Assembly (NCBI GenBank): GCA_913774665.1
Contig: CAJYHN010000002.1
Span: forward strand, 434,001-498,000
Source of the DNA: an uncultured Microbacterium sp.
GTDB lineage: Bacteria > Actinomycetota > Actinomycetes > Actinomycetales > Microbacteriaceae
DNA length: 64,000 bases
Direction of reading: 5' to 3'
Translations under genes and position numbers: made by a program
Part shown: positions 25,430 through 37,248 of the stretch, in pieces
Layout: each line of letters starts with the position of its first letter
How positions within the stretch are numbered: the stretch's first letter is position 1
The notes under the pieces: model-generated
The model's input: only the letters and a program-made list of their open reading frames with translations
Told to the model about the DNA's origin: nothing
Database searches by the model: none

Positions 25430-25724
25430 GGCTGAGGGCGCGACCGGCGACCCACACGAACGGGATGCCGACGGCGAGAAGCGCGACGAGGTTCGGGTCG
25501 AAGCGCAGATCGTCTCCCCGGCGCACATATGCGCCGAGGGGCAGCGTGTAGCCACCGCCACCGCCACCGCCGTTGCCCTGCTCGTCGGAGCCGCCGCCGT
25601 ACCCGGCCCAGGTGAGGGCGACGGGGATGATGCGGACGCCGTCGACGTCCTGCTGCTCGCCGTAGGCGGAGGTGACGCCGAAGCTGGTGGCCTGCTTGCC
25701 GAGTTCCAAAGCGATGTTGGGCAT
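25404..25724 (-). CDS. GerW/YtfJ family protein
   Basis: 106 aa. The N-terminal half (LGKQATSFGVTSAYGEQQDVDGVRIIPVALTWAGYG) resembles the GerW/YtfJ 'sporulation protein' domain. A Gly-rich hinge, a second beta segment and a C-terminal hydrophobic helix with basic end (NLVALLAVGIPFVWVAGRALSRVIRALKK) follow. The organism need not sporulate; the family is widespread and its function outside Bacillus is unknown. The ATG has TACGGT ending 6 nt upstream (leaderless pattern). Confidence 0.8.
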   Translation of the reverse strand: MPNIALELGKQATSFGVTSAYGEQQDVDGVRIIPVALTWAGYGGGSDEQGNGGGGGGGYTLPLGAYVRRGDDLRFDPNLVALLAVGIPFVWVAGRALSRVIRALKK

Positions 25725-25812
25725 GGCTCCACCGTAGCGGCCCGGACTCGGACCATCGAGGGGCGTTGCGCCGCCGCCGCGCGCGTGCCACGGCGCACCG
25801 CACCGGCGGACC

Positions 25813-27069
25813 TCAGTGGTCGTAGGACGGCCGCGGGTTGGTGGGGAGGGCTCCCCCACCGCGCGATGGCCCGAGCAACGATCCGCGGGTCACGGCGCCT
25901 CGGCCGAAGCGCGTCGTGGCGTCGTCGAGCGCTCCCTCGACCCGGCGCCATTCGGCGTCGTCATCCCACAGGGTGGCGGCGATCGCCGCCGGCTTGAGCT
26001 TCTCGCCGCGTACGCCGACCAGGCGAACGGCCTGGCGCCGGTCGATCCCATCGAACAACTCGATCGCCGCGTCGCCGATGCGTTGGCCGACCGAGGTCGG
26101 TTCGGGCAGCGTGCGCGATCGGCTGAGCGTGGTGAAGTCGGAGAACCGCACCTTGATCGAGATCGTCGACGCCTCGTACTGCTGCGCGCGCAAGCGGGCG
26201 CCCACGCGATCGGCGAGGCGGCGGAGCTCGACGTGGAGGGTGCGCGTGTCGGAGATATCGGTGTGGAACGTCTCTTCGTGGCCGACGCTCTTCTCGGAGC
26301 GACCGGTGTGCACCTCGCGCGCGTCGATGCCGCGCGACAGATGCCAGACGCGCTCGGCCATGGCGGGGCCGAGTACCCGCTCGAGCGCGGGCCGCGGGGT
26401 GTCGAGGATGTCGGAGATGAATCGGATGCCGCGGGACTCGAGCGCCTCGGCGGCCTTGGGGCCGACTCCCCACAGGGCGCGCACCGAGCGCGGGCGCAGG
26501 AATGCCTCGGTGTCGGCCTCGGCCACCACGAGCAACCCGTCGGGTTTGGAGATCGTGGAAGCCATCTTGGCGACGTGCTTGGTCGCGGCGACCCCGATGC
26601 TGCAGGTCAGCCCGGTCTCGGCCTTCACCCGGGCCCTCAGGTCGCGGGCGATCGTGCCCGGACTCCCCCACAGCCGCCGCGCACCGCGCACGTCGAGGAA
26701 GGCCTCGTCGATCGAGAGGGGTTCGACCAGCGGGGTGACGTCGTGGAAGATCGCCATGACCTGCCGCGACATCTCGGTGTAGCGGTGGTAAGGCGGATTG
26801 ACCACGATCGCGTTCGGACACATGCGCAGGGCGATCGCCACCGGCATGGCCGACTTCACGCCGTAACGGCGGGCCTCGTACGAGGCGCTCGACACGACGC
26901 CCCGCCCCTCGGACCCGCCGATGATCAGCGGCTTGCCGGCGAGGGACGGATCGTCGAGCACGGCGACCGAGGCGAAGAAGGCGTCCATGTCGACGTGCAG
27001 GATGCCCGTGCCCGTGTCGTCGGCGTCGGGCCGCGAGACGATGCGCCCCGTTCCGTCACCTCGTCCCAT
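25813..27069 (-). CDS. dinB: DNA polymerase IV (Y-family)
   Basis: About 418 aa. Translesion polymerase. The palm motifs ILHVDMDAFFASVAV and LSIDEAFLDV carry the metal-binding Asp and Asp-Glu; the fingers (VVSSASYEARRYGVKSAMP), the thumb HhH (RALWGVGPKAAEALESRGI) and the little-finger domain follow. I see no C-terminal beta-clamp QLxLF motif; the tail ends in a short Gly/Pro segment. The start is uncertain: ATG at 27069 has GGGGGAG 10 nt upstream, and ATGs at 27078 and 27099 are in frame. No clear SOS box was found. The upstream region is the 102-bp repeat array. Confidence 0.93.
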   Translation of the reverse strand: MGRGDGTGRIVSRPDADDTGTGILHVDMDAFFASVAVLDDPSLAGKPLIIGGSEGRGVVSSASYEARRYGVKSAMPVAIALRMCPNAIVVNPPYHRYTEMSRQVMAIFHDVTPLVEPLSIDEAFLDVRGARRLWGSPGTIARDLRARVKAETGLTCSIGVAATKHVAKMASTISKPDGLLVVAEADTEAFLRPRSVRALWGVGPKAAEALESRGIRFISDILDTPRPALERVLGPAMAERVWHLSRGIDAREVHTGRSEKSVGHEETFHTDISDTRTLHVELRRLADRVGARLRAQQYEASTISIKVRFSDFTTLSRSRTLPEPTSVGQRIGDAAIELFDGIDRRQAVRLVGVRGEKLKPAAIAATLWDDDAEWRRVEGALDDATTRFGRGAVTRGSLLGPSRGGGALPTNPRPSYDH

Positions 27070-27104
27070 GGCATCCATTCTCCCCCGGACCTCCGACATC
27101 GGGT

Positions 27105-27540
27105 CCGGCCGCCCGCTCGTCCCACGCCCGGAAGCTCCGCGATTCGCGCAACGTCAGCCGGGACAGGGCCGACACCACTGAGGATGCGCGAATCACTGAA
27201 GATGCGGCAGGTGCCCGCTCGACCCCGCCCGGAGGGCCGGAACCACTGAGGATGCGCGAATCACCGAAGATGCGGCAGATGCCCGCACGCCCCACTCCCC
27301 GAACCTCCGCGATTCGCACAACCTCAGCCCGGACAGGGCCGGAACCACTGATGATGCGCGAATCACTGAGCTCGCGGCAGGTGCCCGCTCGTCCCGCGCC
27401 GGGAAGCTCCGCGATTCGCACAACCTCAGCCCGAACAGGCCCAAACCCACTGAGGATGCGGCAATCGCCGAGAATGCGACAGGCTCCCGCTCGCCCCCGC
27501 CGCGGAGGCTCCCCGATCCGCACGGGCTCCACCTGGCACG
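27105..27540. repeat. Second palindromic tandem array, 102-bp period
   Basis: Left arms GATTCGC(R)CAAC... occur at 27141, 27311, 27413 and, degenerate, 27515 (spacings 170, 102, 102). The 170 equals 102 plus 68, because one unit has lost about 34 bp including its left arm. Each full unit carries a 17-nt imperfect inverted repeat (27141-27157 with 27178-27194; 27311-27327 with 27348-27364; 27413-27429 with 27450-27466) with 20-nt loops. The array lies upstream of dinB and beyond the gatB terminator. No coding capacity is apparent. Confidence 0.9.
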
Positions 27541-27682
27541 GGGCAAGACTCATCGAGCGGGCGCGACCCGCGGGACGTCGCGCTCGGCCGACGCTCCTCC
27601 CCCGCGCGATACGCAGATCCGCGGTCCGCGCGGGCGACGATCACCGAGCTCGTGTGCATCGCTGAGTCCGCGCCGAAGACGA
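27541..27682. other. Non-coding spacer between array and gatB terminator
   Basis: 142 bp with no ORF, repeat or hairpin that I can support. Confidence 0.4.
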
Positions 27683-27730
27683 CGGATGCCACGGCCCCAC
27701 CCCTCGCGGGGCGCGGTGCCGTGGCATCCG
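27683..27730 (-). terminator. Terminator of the gatCAB operon
   Basis: CGGATGCCACGGC (27683-27695) pairs with GCCGTGGCATCCG (27718-27730), a perfect 13-bp stem starting 7 nt after the gatB stop. The 22-nt loop can form an inner CCCC/GGGG hairpin. This is another GGATGCC inverted pair. Confidence 0.8.
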
Positions 27731-27737
27731 GTGTCGA

Positions 27738-29255
27738 TTACAGAGCGGCGGCGCGCTCCAGCACGAGCTCGCGCACGCGCGCGGCGTCGGCCTGGCCTTT
27801 CATGGCCTTCATCACCGCGCCGATGACGGCGCCGGCGGCCTGGACCTTGCCGTCGCGGATCTTGGCGAGCACGTCGGGCTGGGCGGCGAGGGCCTCGTCG
27901 ATCGCGGCGATGAGCGCCCCGTCGTCCGAGACCACGGCGAGACCGCGGGCGTCGACCACCTCTTGCGGGGTGCCCTCGCCGGCGATGACGCCCTCGAGCA
28001 CCTGGCGCGCGAGCTTGTCGGTTAGGGTGCCGGCGTCGATGAGCTTCTGCAGAGCAGCGACGTTCTCGGGCGACACGAGGTCGACGGCGTCGCGCTCCTG
28101 CGCGTTGGCGACTCGGGTGATCTCGCCCGTCCACCACTTGCGGGCCGAGGCGGGAGCGGCTCCCGCGGCGATCGTGTCGGCCACCGCGTCGAGCAGGCCG
28201 CCGTTGGCGACGTCCTGGAACTCGAGGTCCGTGAAACCCCACTCGCCCTTCAGGCGACGACGACGGGCCGCGGGCGGCTCGGGGAGGGCGGCGCGCAGCT
28301 CCTCGATCAGCTCGGGCGCGGGCACCACCGGCAGCAGGTCGGGTTCGGGGAAGTAGCGGTAGTCATCGGCATCCGACTTCGGACGCCCCGGCGAGGTGCG
28401 GCCGGTGTCCTCGTGCCAATGGCGCGTCTCCTGCGTGATCGTCCCGCCCTTGGCGAGGATCGCGGCCTGGCGCTGGATCTCGTACCGCACAGCCCGCTCG
28501 ACCGAACGCATCGAGTTGACGTTCTTCGTCTCGGTACGGGTGCCGAGCTTCTCCTGGCCGCGAGGACGCAGCGAGACGTTGGCGTCGCAGCGGAGGTTGC
28601 CGCGCTCGAGCTTGGCCTCCGAGATGCCGAGACCGCGCACGATGTCGCGGATCGTCGCGACGTACGCCTTCGCCAACGCGGGAGCGGAGTGCTCTGCGCC
28701 GAAGATCGGCTTGGTGACGATCTCGACGAGCGGGACACCCGCGCGGTTGTAGTCGACCAGCGAGTACTCGGCGCCCTGGATGCGACCGGTCGACCCGCCC
28801 ATGTGGGTGAGCTTCCCGGCATCCTCCTCCATGTGCGCGCGCTCGATCGGCACGGCGACGATCGTGCCGTCTTCGAGCTCGACCTCGACCGAGCCCTCGA
28901 AGGCGATCGGCTCGTCGTACTGCGAGATCTGATAGTTCTTGCCGAGGTCGGGGTAGAAGTAGTTCTTCCGCGCGAAGCGGCTCGACGGCGCGATCGAGCA
29001 CCCGAGCGCGAGACCCAGGCTGATCGACGAACGGATCGCCTCGGCGTTGACCACCGGCAGGGCGCCCGGAAGGCCCATGTCGACCGGCGCGACGAGCGTG
29101 TTCGGCTCGGCGCCGTGGTGGGCCTCGTTGGCGGGGTTGGGCGCCGACGAGAACATCTTGGTCGCGGTGTTCAGCTCGACGTGCACCTCGAAGCCGAGGA
29201 CGGGCTCGAACATCTCGAGCGCCTCGTCGTAGTCCATCAGGGCATCTTTCGCCAT
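27738..29255 (-). CDS. gatB: Asp-tRNA(Asn)/Glu-tRNA(Gln) amidotransferase subunit B
   Basis: 505 aa. GatB binds the misacylated tRNA and activates it for amidation. The N-terminal core ([22 protein letters not shown], then [19 protein letters not shown] and [17 protein letters not shown]) is the GatB/GatE signature; the helical YqeY-like tail domain spans about residues 400-505. The ATG is chosen because it overlaps the gatA stop by one base (TGATG). A longer upstream frame runs antisense-like through gatA and is rejected. Confidence 0.97.
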   Translation of the reverse strand: MAKDALMDYDEALEMFEPVLGFEVHVELNTATKMFSSAPNPANEAHHGAEPNTLVAPVDMGLPGALPVVNAEAIRSSISLGLALGCSIAPSSRFARKNYFYPDLGKNYQISQYDEPIAFEGSVEVELEDGTIVAVPIERAHMEEDAGKLTHMGGSTGRIQGAEYSLVDYNRAGVPLVEIVTKPIFGAEHSAPALAKAYVATIRDIVRGLGISEAKLERGNLRCDANVSLRPRGQEKLGTRTETKNVNSMRSVERAVRYEIQRQAAILAKGGTITQETRHWHEDTGRTSPGRPKSDADDYRYFPEPDLLPVVPAPELIEELRAALPEPPAARRRRLKGEWGFTDLEFQDVANGGLLDAVADTIAAGAAPASARKWWTGEITRVANAQERDAVDLVSPENVAALQKLIDAGTLTDKLARQVLEGVIAGEGTPQEVVDARGLAVVSDDGALIAAIDEALAAQPDVLAKIRDGKVQAAGAVIGAVMKAMKGQADAARVRELVLERAAAL

Positions 29256-30775
29256 CAGAGCGACGCTCCGTTCGTGAGAGAGGGGGCCTTGTCGAGCAGC
29301 GGGGCGCCCCACTGGTCGACGAGCAGCGCTTCGAGGGCCGCGCCGACACGGTAGAGGCGGGCGTCCTCGCGGGCGGGGGCGAGGAATTGGATGCCGACGG
29401 GCAGGCCGTCCTCTGCGGCGAGACCGCTCGGCACCGAGATGCCGGGCACACCCGCGAGATTCGCGGGAATCGTGGTGACGTCGTTGAGGTACATCTGCAG
29501 CGGGTCGTCGATCTTCTCGCCGAGGCGGAAGGCCGTGGTCGGCGCGGACGGCGTCGCGATCACGTCCACCTGTGCGAAGGCCGCGTCGAAGTCCTGCTGG
29601 ATGAGCGTGCGCACCTTCTGGGCGCTGCCGTAGTAGGCGTCGTAGTAGCCGGCCGACAGGGCGTAGGTACCCAGGATGATGCGGCGCTTGACCTCGGGAC
29701 CGAAGCCCGCGTCGCGCGTTGCGGCCATGACGTTCTCGACGGTCGCGGCCCCCTGCGGGTTCACCCGCATGCCGAAGCGCACCGAGTCGAACTTCGCGAG
29801 GTTGCTCGAGGCCTCGGCGGGCAGGATCAGGTAGTACGCGGCGACGCCGTACTCGAAGTGCGGGGCGCTGATCTCGACGATCTCGGCACCCTGCGCCTCC
29901 ATGGCCGAAAGCGACGCGCGGAAGGAGTCCGACACGCCCTTCTGGAAGCCGCGGTCGTCGAGCTCGCGGATGACGCCGACCTTGAGTCCCTTCAGGACCT
30001 CGCCGGTCGCCCCCTCGCGGGCGGCGGCGGCGAACGACGGCCACGCGTCGGACAGCGAGGTCGAGTCGTTCGCGTCGTGCCCGCCGATGACGTCGTGAAG
30101 CAATCCGGCGTCGAGCACGGTGCGGGTGACCGGTCCGACCTGATCGAGGCTGGATGCCAGGGCGATCGCGCCGTAACGGCTCACTCCGCCGTACGTGGGC
30201 TTGACGCCGACCGTGCCGGTGACGTGCGCGGGCTGGCGGATCGAGCCACCCGTGTCGGAGCCGAGGGCCAGCGGCGCCTCGAAGGCCGCGACGGCCGCGG
30301 CCGAGCCACCGCCGGAGCCGCCGGGGATGCGGTCGAGGTCCCACGGGTTGCGGGTGGGTCCGTAGGCCGAGAACTCGGTGGAGGAGCCCATCGCGAACTC
30401 GTCCATGTTGGTCTTGCCGAGCGGCACGAGGCCCGCGGCGCGCGAGCGCGCGACGACCGTGGCGTCGTAGGGCGACATGTAGCCCTCGAGGATCTTCGAC
30501 CCGCTGGTGGAGGGCATGTCGGTGGTGACGAGCACGTCCTTGACCGCGAGCGGAACGCCGGCGAGCTCGTGCAGCTGCTCGCCCGCCGCGCGACGACGGT
30601 CGATGTCGGCGGCGACCTCGAGGGCGTGGTCGCTCACGTGCAGGAACGCGTGCACGTCGCCGTCGACGGCGGCGATGCGGTCGAGGTGGGCCTGCGTGGC
30701 CTCGACGCTCGACACCTCGGACGAGGCGAGCCTGGCGGCGAGGTCGGCCGCGGTCAGGCGGGTGAGATCGGTCAC
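29255..30775 (-). CDS. gatA: Asp-tRNA(Asn)/Glu-tRNA(Gln) amidotransferase subunit A
   Basis: 506 aa. GatA hydrolyses glutamine and supplies ammonia. The amidase-signature triad is intact: Lys79 (LAVKDVL), cis-Ser154 and Ser178 in [12 protein letters not shown]...[13 protein letters not shown]. The start is GTG, overlapping gatC by 4 nt (GTGA). The presence of gatCAB implies that Gln-tRNA, and possibly Asn-tRNA, is made by the indirect route, as is usual in actinobacteria. Confidence 0.97.
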   Translation of the reverse strand: MTDLTRLTAADLAARLASSEVSSVEATQAHLDRIAAVDGDVHAFLHVSDHALEVAADIDRRRAAGEQLHELAGVPLAVKDVLVTTDMPSTSGSKILEGYMSPYDATVVARSRAAGLVPLGKTNMDEFAMGSSTEFSAYGPTRNPWDLDRIPGGSGGGSAAAVAAFEAPLALGSDTGGSIRQPAHVTGTVGVKPTYGGVSRYGAIALASSLDQVGPVTRTVLDAGLLHDVIGGHDANDSTSLSDAWPSFAAAAREGATGEVLKGLKVGVIRELDDRGFQKGVSDSFRASLSAMEAQGAEIVEISAPHFEYGVAAYYLILPAEASSNLAKFDSVRFGMRVNPQGAATVENVMAATRDAGFGPEVKRRIILGTYALSAGYYDAYYGSAQKVRTLIQQDFDAAFAQVDVIATPSAPTTAFRLGEKIDDPLQMYLNDVTTIPANLAGVPGISVPSGLAAEDGLPVGIQFLAPAREDARLYRVGAALEALLVDQWGAPLLDKAPSLTNGASL

Positions 30776-31071
30776 TGCTCTTCTCCCAGGATCGCGGTCA
30801 CGCGGAATCGGCCGTCGGCCTGGTCGGGGGCGTTCTGCAGCACCTGCTCGCGCGTGAGCTGCTGCTGCACGACGTCGGGGCGGAAGACGTTCTCGAGCGG
30901 GATCGGGTGGCTCGTGGCGACGACGTCGGGCGTGGCCACCTCGGACACCTTCGCGATGTTGTCGACGATGGCATCCAGCTGGCCGGTGAGGCTCTGGACC
31001 TCCTCGTCGCTCAACTGGATCCGGGCGAGCACACCGAGATGGCGCACGAGATCAGGAGTGATTTCAGACAC
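30772..31071 (-). CDS. gatC: Asp-tRNA(Asn)/Glu-tRNA(Gln) amidotransferase subunit C
   Basis: 99 aa, first gene of the gatCAB operon; it wraps around the GatA-GatB interface. N-terminal [25 protein letters not shown] and the FRPDVV motif are typical. The GTG start has TAGACT (31078-31083) ending 6 nt upstream, so the operon probably starts with a leaderless message. The divergent acyl-CoA ligase gene starts 62 bp away. Confidence 0.95.
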   Translation of the reverse strand: MSEITPDLVRHLGVLARIQLSDEEVQSLTGQLDAIVDNIAKVSEVATPDVVATSHPIPLENVFRPDVVQQQLTREQVLQNAPDQADGRFRVTAILGEEQ

Positions 31072-31132
31072 CCGTCAAGTCTAGTTCGCGCGCGGTCCTG
31101 TCCCCGCCGAGCACCACCCCTAGGCTGACGGA

Positions 31133-32812
31133 GTGACGAGCTTCGATCCCCCGCGGCCCTGGACCTCGAGCTACGCCCCGGGGGTCCCCGAAGACCTGGA
31201 CCCCCAGAGCGGCTCGCTCGTCGACATCGTCGACGCCTCGGTGCGCGACTACCCCGACGCCCCCGCTCTGCAGTTCTTCGGTCGCGAGACGACGTACGCC
31301 GAGATGGCCGCCGAGATCGTCCGCGTCGCGGGAGCCCTCGCCGAGCGCGGGGTGAAGGCGGGAGACCCGGTCGCGATCGTGCTGCCCAACTGCCCGCAGC
31401 ACATCGTGGCGTTCTACGCGGTCCTGCGCCTGGGCGCCGTCGTGGTCGAGCACAATCCCCTCTACACCCCGCGGGAGCTGCGCAAGCAGTTCGAGGACCA
31501 CGGCGCGAAGCACGCGATCGTGTGGAGCAAGGTGGTCGCCACGGTCCAGGAGTTCCCGGCCGACCTGAGGGTCGACACGCTCATCTCGGTCGACGTGACG
31601 ACGGCCATGCCCCTGCGGACCCGACTCGCCCTCCGCCTGCCCCTGGCGAAGGCGCGGGAGGCCCGCGCGGCTCTGACGACGAAGACGCAGGATGCCATCG
31701 ACTGGGCCGACCTGGTGCGTCACGCGCCCCTCCCCTCGTCGCACCCGCGACCGGGGTCGAACGACCTGGCGATCATCCAATACACGAGCGGGACGACCGG
31801 CACCCCCAAGGGAGCGATGCTCACGCACGCGAACCTTCTCGCCAACGCCGCTCAGGCCCGCGCCTGGGTGCCGCAGATCGTCCGTGGCGAGGGATGCGTC
31901 GTCTACGCCGTGCTGCCGATGTTCCACGCCTACGGGCTGACCCTGTGCCTGACCTTCGCGATGTCGATGGGCGCGCGCCTCGTCCTCTTCCCGAAATTCG
32001 ACCCCGACCTCGTGCTCGCCGTCACGAAGAAGCACCCCGCGACCTTCCTCCCCCTCGTCCCCCCGATCGCCGAGCGCCTGCTCGTCGCGGCGACCGAGAA
32101 GGGCGTCTCGCTGGCGGGTACCGACGTCGCGATCTCGGGCGCGATGGCCCTCCCGCACGATCTCGTCGTGCCGTTCGAGGGCGCGACCGGGGGGTATCTG
32201 GTCGAGGGGTACGGGCTGAGCGAGTGCTCCCCCGTGCTCATGGCCAACCCCGTCGCCGATAATCGCGTCGCGGGGACCGTCGGCCTTCCCCTCCCCGGCA
32301 CCGAGTGCCGGGTCGTCGACCCCGACGATCCCCGCACAGACGTCGAGCGCGGTGAACTCCTCGTCCGCGGCCCGCAGGTCTTCTCCGGCTACTACGGCAA
32401 GCCCGAAGAGACCGACGCGGTCTTCGTCGACGGGTGGTTCCGCACCGGTGACATCGTGACCATCGACGACGCCGGATTCGTCCGCATCGTCGACCGAATC
32501 AAAGAGCTGATCATCACGGGAGGCTTCAACGTCGCCCCCACCGAGGTCGAGAACGTCCTGCGCCAACACCCCTCGATCGCCGATGTGGCCGTGGTCGGCC
32601 TTCCGAGCGAGCACTCCGGCGAAGAGGTCGTCGCCGCGGTCGTGCCCTCGGCTCCCGGCGCGTTCGACGCCGAAGCCGTGCGGGCCTTCGCACGCGGCAT
32701 TCTGACGCCGTATAAGGTTCCGAAGCGGATCGTCGTCGTCGAAGAACTGCCCCGCTCGCTCATCGGCAAAGTGCTCCGACGTCAGGTGCGCGACCGCCTG
32801 CTCGCCGACTGA
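31133..32812 (+). CDS. Long-chain fatty acid--CoA ligase (AMP-binding enzyme)
   Basis: 559 aa. It activates fatty acids to acyl-CoA by way of acyl-AMP. Motifs: P-loop YTSGTTGTPKGAMLTH, the VEGYGLSECSP (A5) segment, the WFRTGDIVTIDDAGFVRIVDRIKELIITGGFNVAPTEVE hinge region (A7/A8), and the C-terminal catalytic Lys in the LIGKVLRR segment. Chain-length preference is not predictable. GTG start with TAGGCT (31121-31126) ending 6 nt upstream. Likely monocistronic. Confidence 0.94.
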   Translation: MTSFDPPRPWTSSYAPGVPEDLDPQSGSLVDIVDASVRDYPDAPALQFFGRETTYAEMAAEIVRVAGALAERGVKAGDPVAIVLPNCPQHIVAFYAVLRLGAVVVEHNPLYTPRELRKQFEDHGAKHAIVWSKVVATVQEFPADLRVDTLISVDVTTAMPLRTRLALRLPLAKAREARAALTTKTQDAIDWADLVRHAPLPSSHPRPGSNDLAIIQYTSGTTGTPKGAMLTHANLLANAAQARAWVPQIVRGEGCVVYAVLPMFHAYGLTLCLTFAMSMGARLVLFPKFDPDLVLAVTKKHPATFLPLVPPIAERLLVAATEKGVSLAGTDVAISGAMALPHDLVVPFEGATGGYLVEGYGLSECSPVLMANPVADNRVAGTVGLPLPGTECRVVDPDDPRTDVERGELLVRGPQVFSGYYGKPEETDAVFVDGWFRTGDIVTIDDAGFVRIVDRIKELIITGGFNVAPTEVENVLRQHPSIADVAVVGLPSEHSGEEVVAAVVPSAPGAFDAEAVRAFARGILTPYKVPKRIVVVEELPRSLIGKVLRRQVRDRLLAD

Positions 32813-32946
32813 CGCCGCCGCCCTGCTACACGTTGACCTCGTCGCGCAAGACCGGAGGCCGAATTGGCGGGTGCGCACGCGCGCTCGGTAGCGTGGACGT
32901 ATTCCGGGCCGCGTCGTGCCCGGGTGTGACCTTTGGGGGGAATCAC

Positions 32947-33447
32947 ATGACCATCAAGCGCGCTCCGTTCGCACTCGTCGCAGCCTCGGCGCTGCTCCTT
33001 CTCGCCGGCTGTTCCGGCGGTGCCACCAACACCGCGGAGTCGAGCGACGACAGCATGGCCGACAGCGGCACCACGACGACGCAGGAGACCACCGCGCCCA
33101 CGTCGTCCGCCGCTCCCGCCGGGGATCAGTCGAAGGCCGACGCCTGCGACATCGTCCGGACGCAGTTCCAGGAGGTCAGCGGTGCGGGCAGCACGGTCGA
33201 CAGCTCCAACCCGCAGGCGACCTTGGCGGCGTTCAAGAAGCTCGCCTCCGACGTCGGCACGCAGTTCGACTCGATCACCAACGCGGAAGTCGCGCCCGCG
33301 GCCAGGAAGGCCAGCGGCGCCCTGAACGACTACGCCGCGTTCCTCGAGACCGTCGTCGCCGACCCGTCGAAGGCCAGCGGTCTCAGCGACCAGGTGAGCA
33401 CTCTGCAGGCGAGCTTCACGGAAGCCGCCACGGTCTGCACCGGCTGA
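32947..33447 (+). CDS. Small lipoprotein of unknown function
   Basis: 166 aa. A signal peptide ends in lipobox LLAGC (ASALLLLAGC), followed by a Ser/Thr/Asp-rich linker and a roughly 110-residue helical domain with two Cys (ADACDIV and the terminal TVCTG) that may be disulfide-linked. The ATG has GGGGGAAT upstream. A TAGCGT about 60 bp upstream (32888-32893) is a plausible -10. The segment before the ATG is in frame but looks like leader, not protein. Confidence 0.8.
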   Translation: MTIKRAPFALVAASALLLLAGCSGGATNTAESSDDSMADSGTTTTQETTAPTSSAAPAGDQSKADACDIVRTQFQEVSGAGSTVDSSNPQATLAAFKKLASDVGTQFDSITNAEVAPAARKASGALNDYAAFLETVVADPSKASGLSDQVSTLQASFTEAATVCTG

Positions 33448-33470
33448 CACGAGCCGGGAGGGACAGAGAA

Positions 33471-33495
33471 GGGCGGGGGCTTCGGCCCCCCGCCC
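33471..33495. terminator. Bidirectional terminator between the lipoprotein gene and ligA
   Basis: GGGCGGGG (33471-33478) pairs with CCCCGCCC (33488-33495), extended by an inner GC-TTCG-GC with one bulge. It lies between convergent stops. Confidence 0.7.
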
Positions 33496-33508
33496 CTCCG
33501 TCGTTCGG

Positions 33509-36025
<2,517 letters not shown>

Positions 36026-36138
36026 TTAGGGAGGGGTTCCGACATCGGCCGCGGACCCGTCACGGCTCACCCCACCCTTGACAGCTCATCGGGGTTCGAC
36101 ATCCGTCGGACGCCGGCGACGCCGACGGACGACGCGCC

Positions 36139-37236
36139 TCAGGCCTCGACCGGGACCGCCGACACCGTCCGGTCGATCGTGAACTGCCCGAGCACGCGCG
36201 TGCCGTCGTAGAGCACAGCGGTCTGCCCCGGGGCGACACCGTCGAAAGGCGTCTCGGGGCGGACGGTCAGCACGCCGTCGACGAACTCGGCGACGGCGGG
36301 CACGGGGTCCGCGTGCGCGCGGATCTGCACGTCGCAGTCGAAGCGATCGCCCTCGGGTGCGCGTCCCGCCCAGGTGAAGCGCTCCCCCGCGATCTCGGAG
36401 CACGCGAGCGCCTCTTTGGGCCCGACGACCACCGTGTTGGTGATCGGACGCACTTCGAGCACGAAGCGGGGCTTGCCGTCAGCCGCCGGAACTCCCAGCT
36501 GCAGTCCGCGCCGCTGCCCGACGGTGAAGGCGTGCGCGCCCTCGTGCGCGCCGACCACGGCTCCGGTCCGGTCGAGGATCTCGCCACGCTCGGCGCCCAC
36601 CTTGTCGGCGAGCCACCCGCGCGTGTCGCCGTCGGGGATGAAGCAGATGTCGTGGCTGTCGGGCTTCTGCGCGACCGACAGCCCGCGCTCTTCTGCCTCG
36701 GCACGGACGAGCGCCTTCGACGGGGTGGATCCGAGCGGAAAGTACGTGTGCGCGAGCTGCTCGGCGGTGAGCACGCCCAGGACGTACGACTGGTCTTTCG
36801 CGTTGTCGGACGCACGGTGCAGCTCGCGCCCCTCGGGCGTGTCGACGAGCGTGGCGTAGTGGCCGGTGCAGACGGCGTCGAAGCCGAGTTCGAGGGCCCG
36901 CTCGAGGAGGGCCGCGAACTTGATCTTCTCGTTGCAGCGCATGCAGGGGTTGGGCGTGCGCCCGGCGCGGTACTCCGACACGAAGTCGTCGATCACGTCG
37001 TCGCGGAAGCGCTCCGAGAAGTCCCACACGTAGAACGGCATGCCGAGCTTGTCGGCGGCACGGCGGGCGTCCATCGCGTCTTCGATCGTGCAGCATCCTC
37101 GGCTGCCGGCCCGGAGCGTCCCCCCGGCGCGCGAGAGCGCCAGGTGCACGCCGACCACGTCGTGACCCGCCTCGACCGCGCGGGCCGCAGCCACCGCGGA
37201 GTCGACTCCACCGCTCATCGCCGCAAGAACTCGCAT
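36139..37236 (-). CDS. mnmA: tRNA-specific 2-thiouridylase MnmA
   Basis: 365 aa. It makes 2-thiouridine at wobble U34 of tRNA for Lys, Glu and Gln. PP-loop SGGVDS at residues 9-14, catalytic Cys pair in [12 protein letters not shown] and [10 protein letters not shown]. The upstream gene is a cysteine desulfurase, the enzyme that mobilises sulfur for this reaction, so the two form a functional unit. The ATG has TAGACT (37243-37248) ending 6 nt upstream; that -10 starts with the stop codon of the upstream gene. Confidence 0.97.
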   Translation of the reverse strand: MRVLAAMSGGVDSAVAAARAVEAGHDVVGVHLALSRAGGTLRAGSRGCCTIEDAMDARRAADKLGMPFYVWDFSERFRDDVIDDFVSEYRAGRTPNPCMRCNEKIKFAALLERALELGFDAVCTGHYATLVDTPEGRELHRASDNAKDQSYVLGVLTAEQLAHTYFPLGSTPSKALVRAEAEERGLSVAQKPDSHDICFIPDGDTRGWLADKVGAERGEILDRTGAVVGAHEGAHAFTVGQRRGLQLGVPAADGKPRFVLEVRPITNTVVVGPKEALACSEIAGERFTWAGRAPEGDRFDCDVQIRAHADPVPAVAEFVDGVLTVRPETPFDGVAPGQTAVLYDGTRVLGQFTIDRTVSAVPVEA

Positions 37237-37242
37237 CGTCCC

Positions 37243-37248
37243 AGTCTA
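37243..37248 (-). promoter_or_regulatory. -10 of mnmA overlapping the stop codon of the desulfurase gene
   Basis: The TAG stop codon (37248-37246) is the first half of TAGACT, 6 nt from the mnmA ATG. Confidence 0.6.

Noticed and set aside
29256-30344. A gatB protein extended by about 360 residues
   Set aside because: The extension is gatA in another frame; the ATG at 29255 overlapping the gatA stop gives the normal protein.
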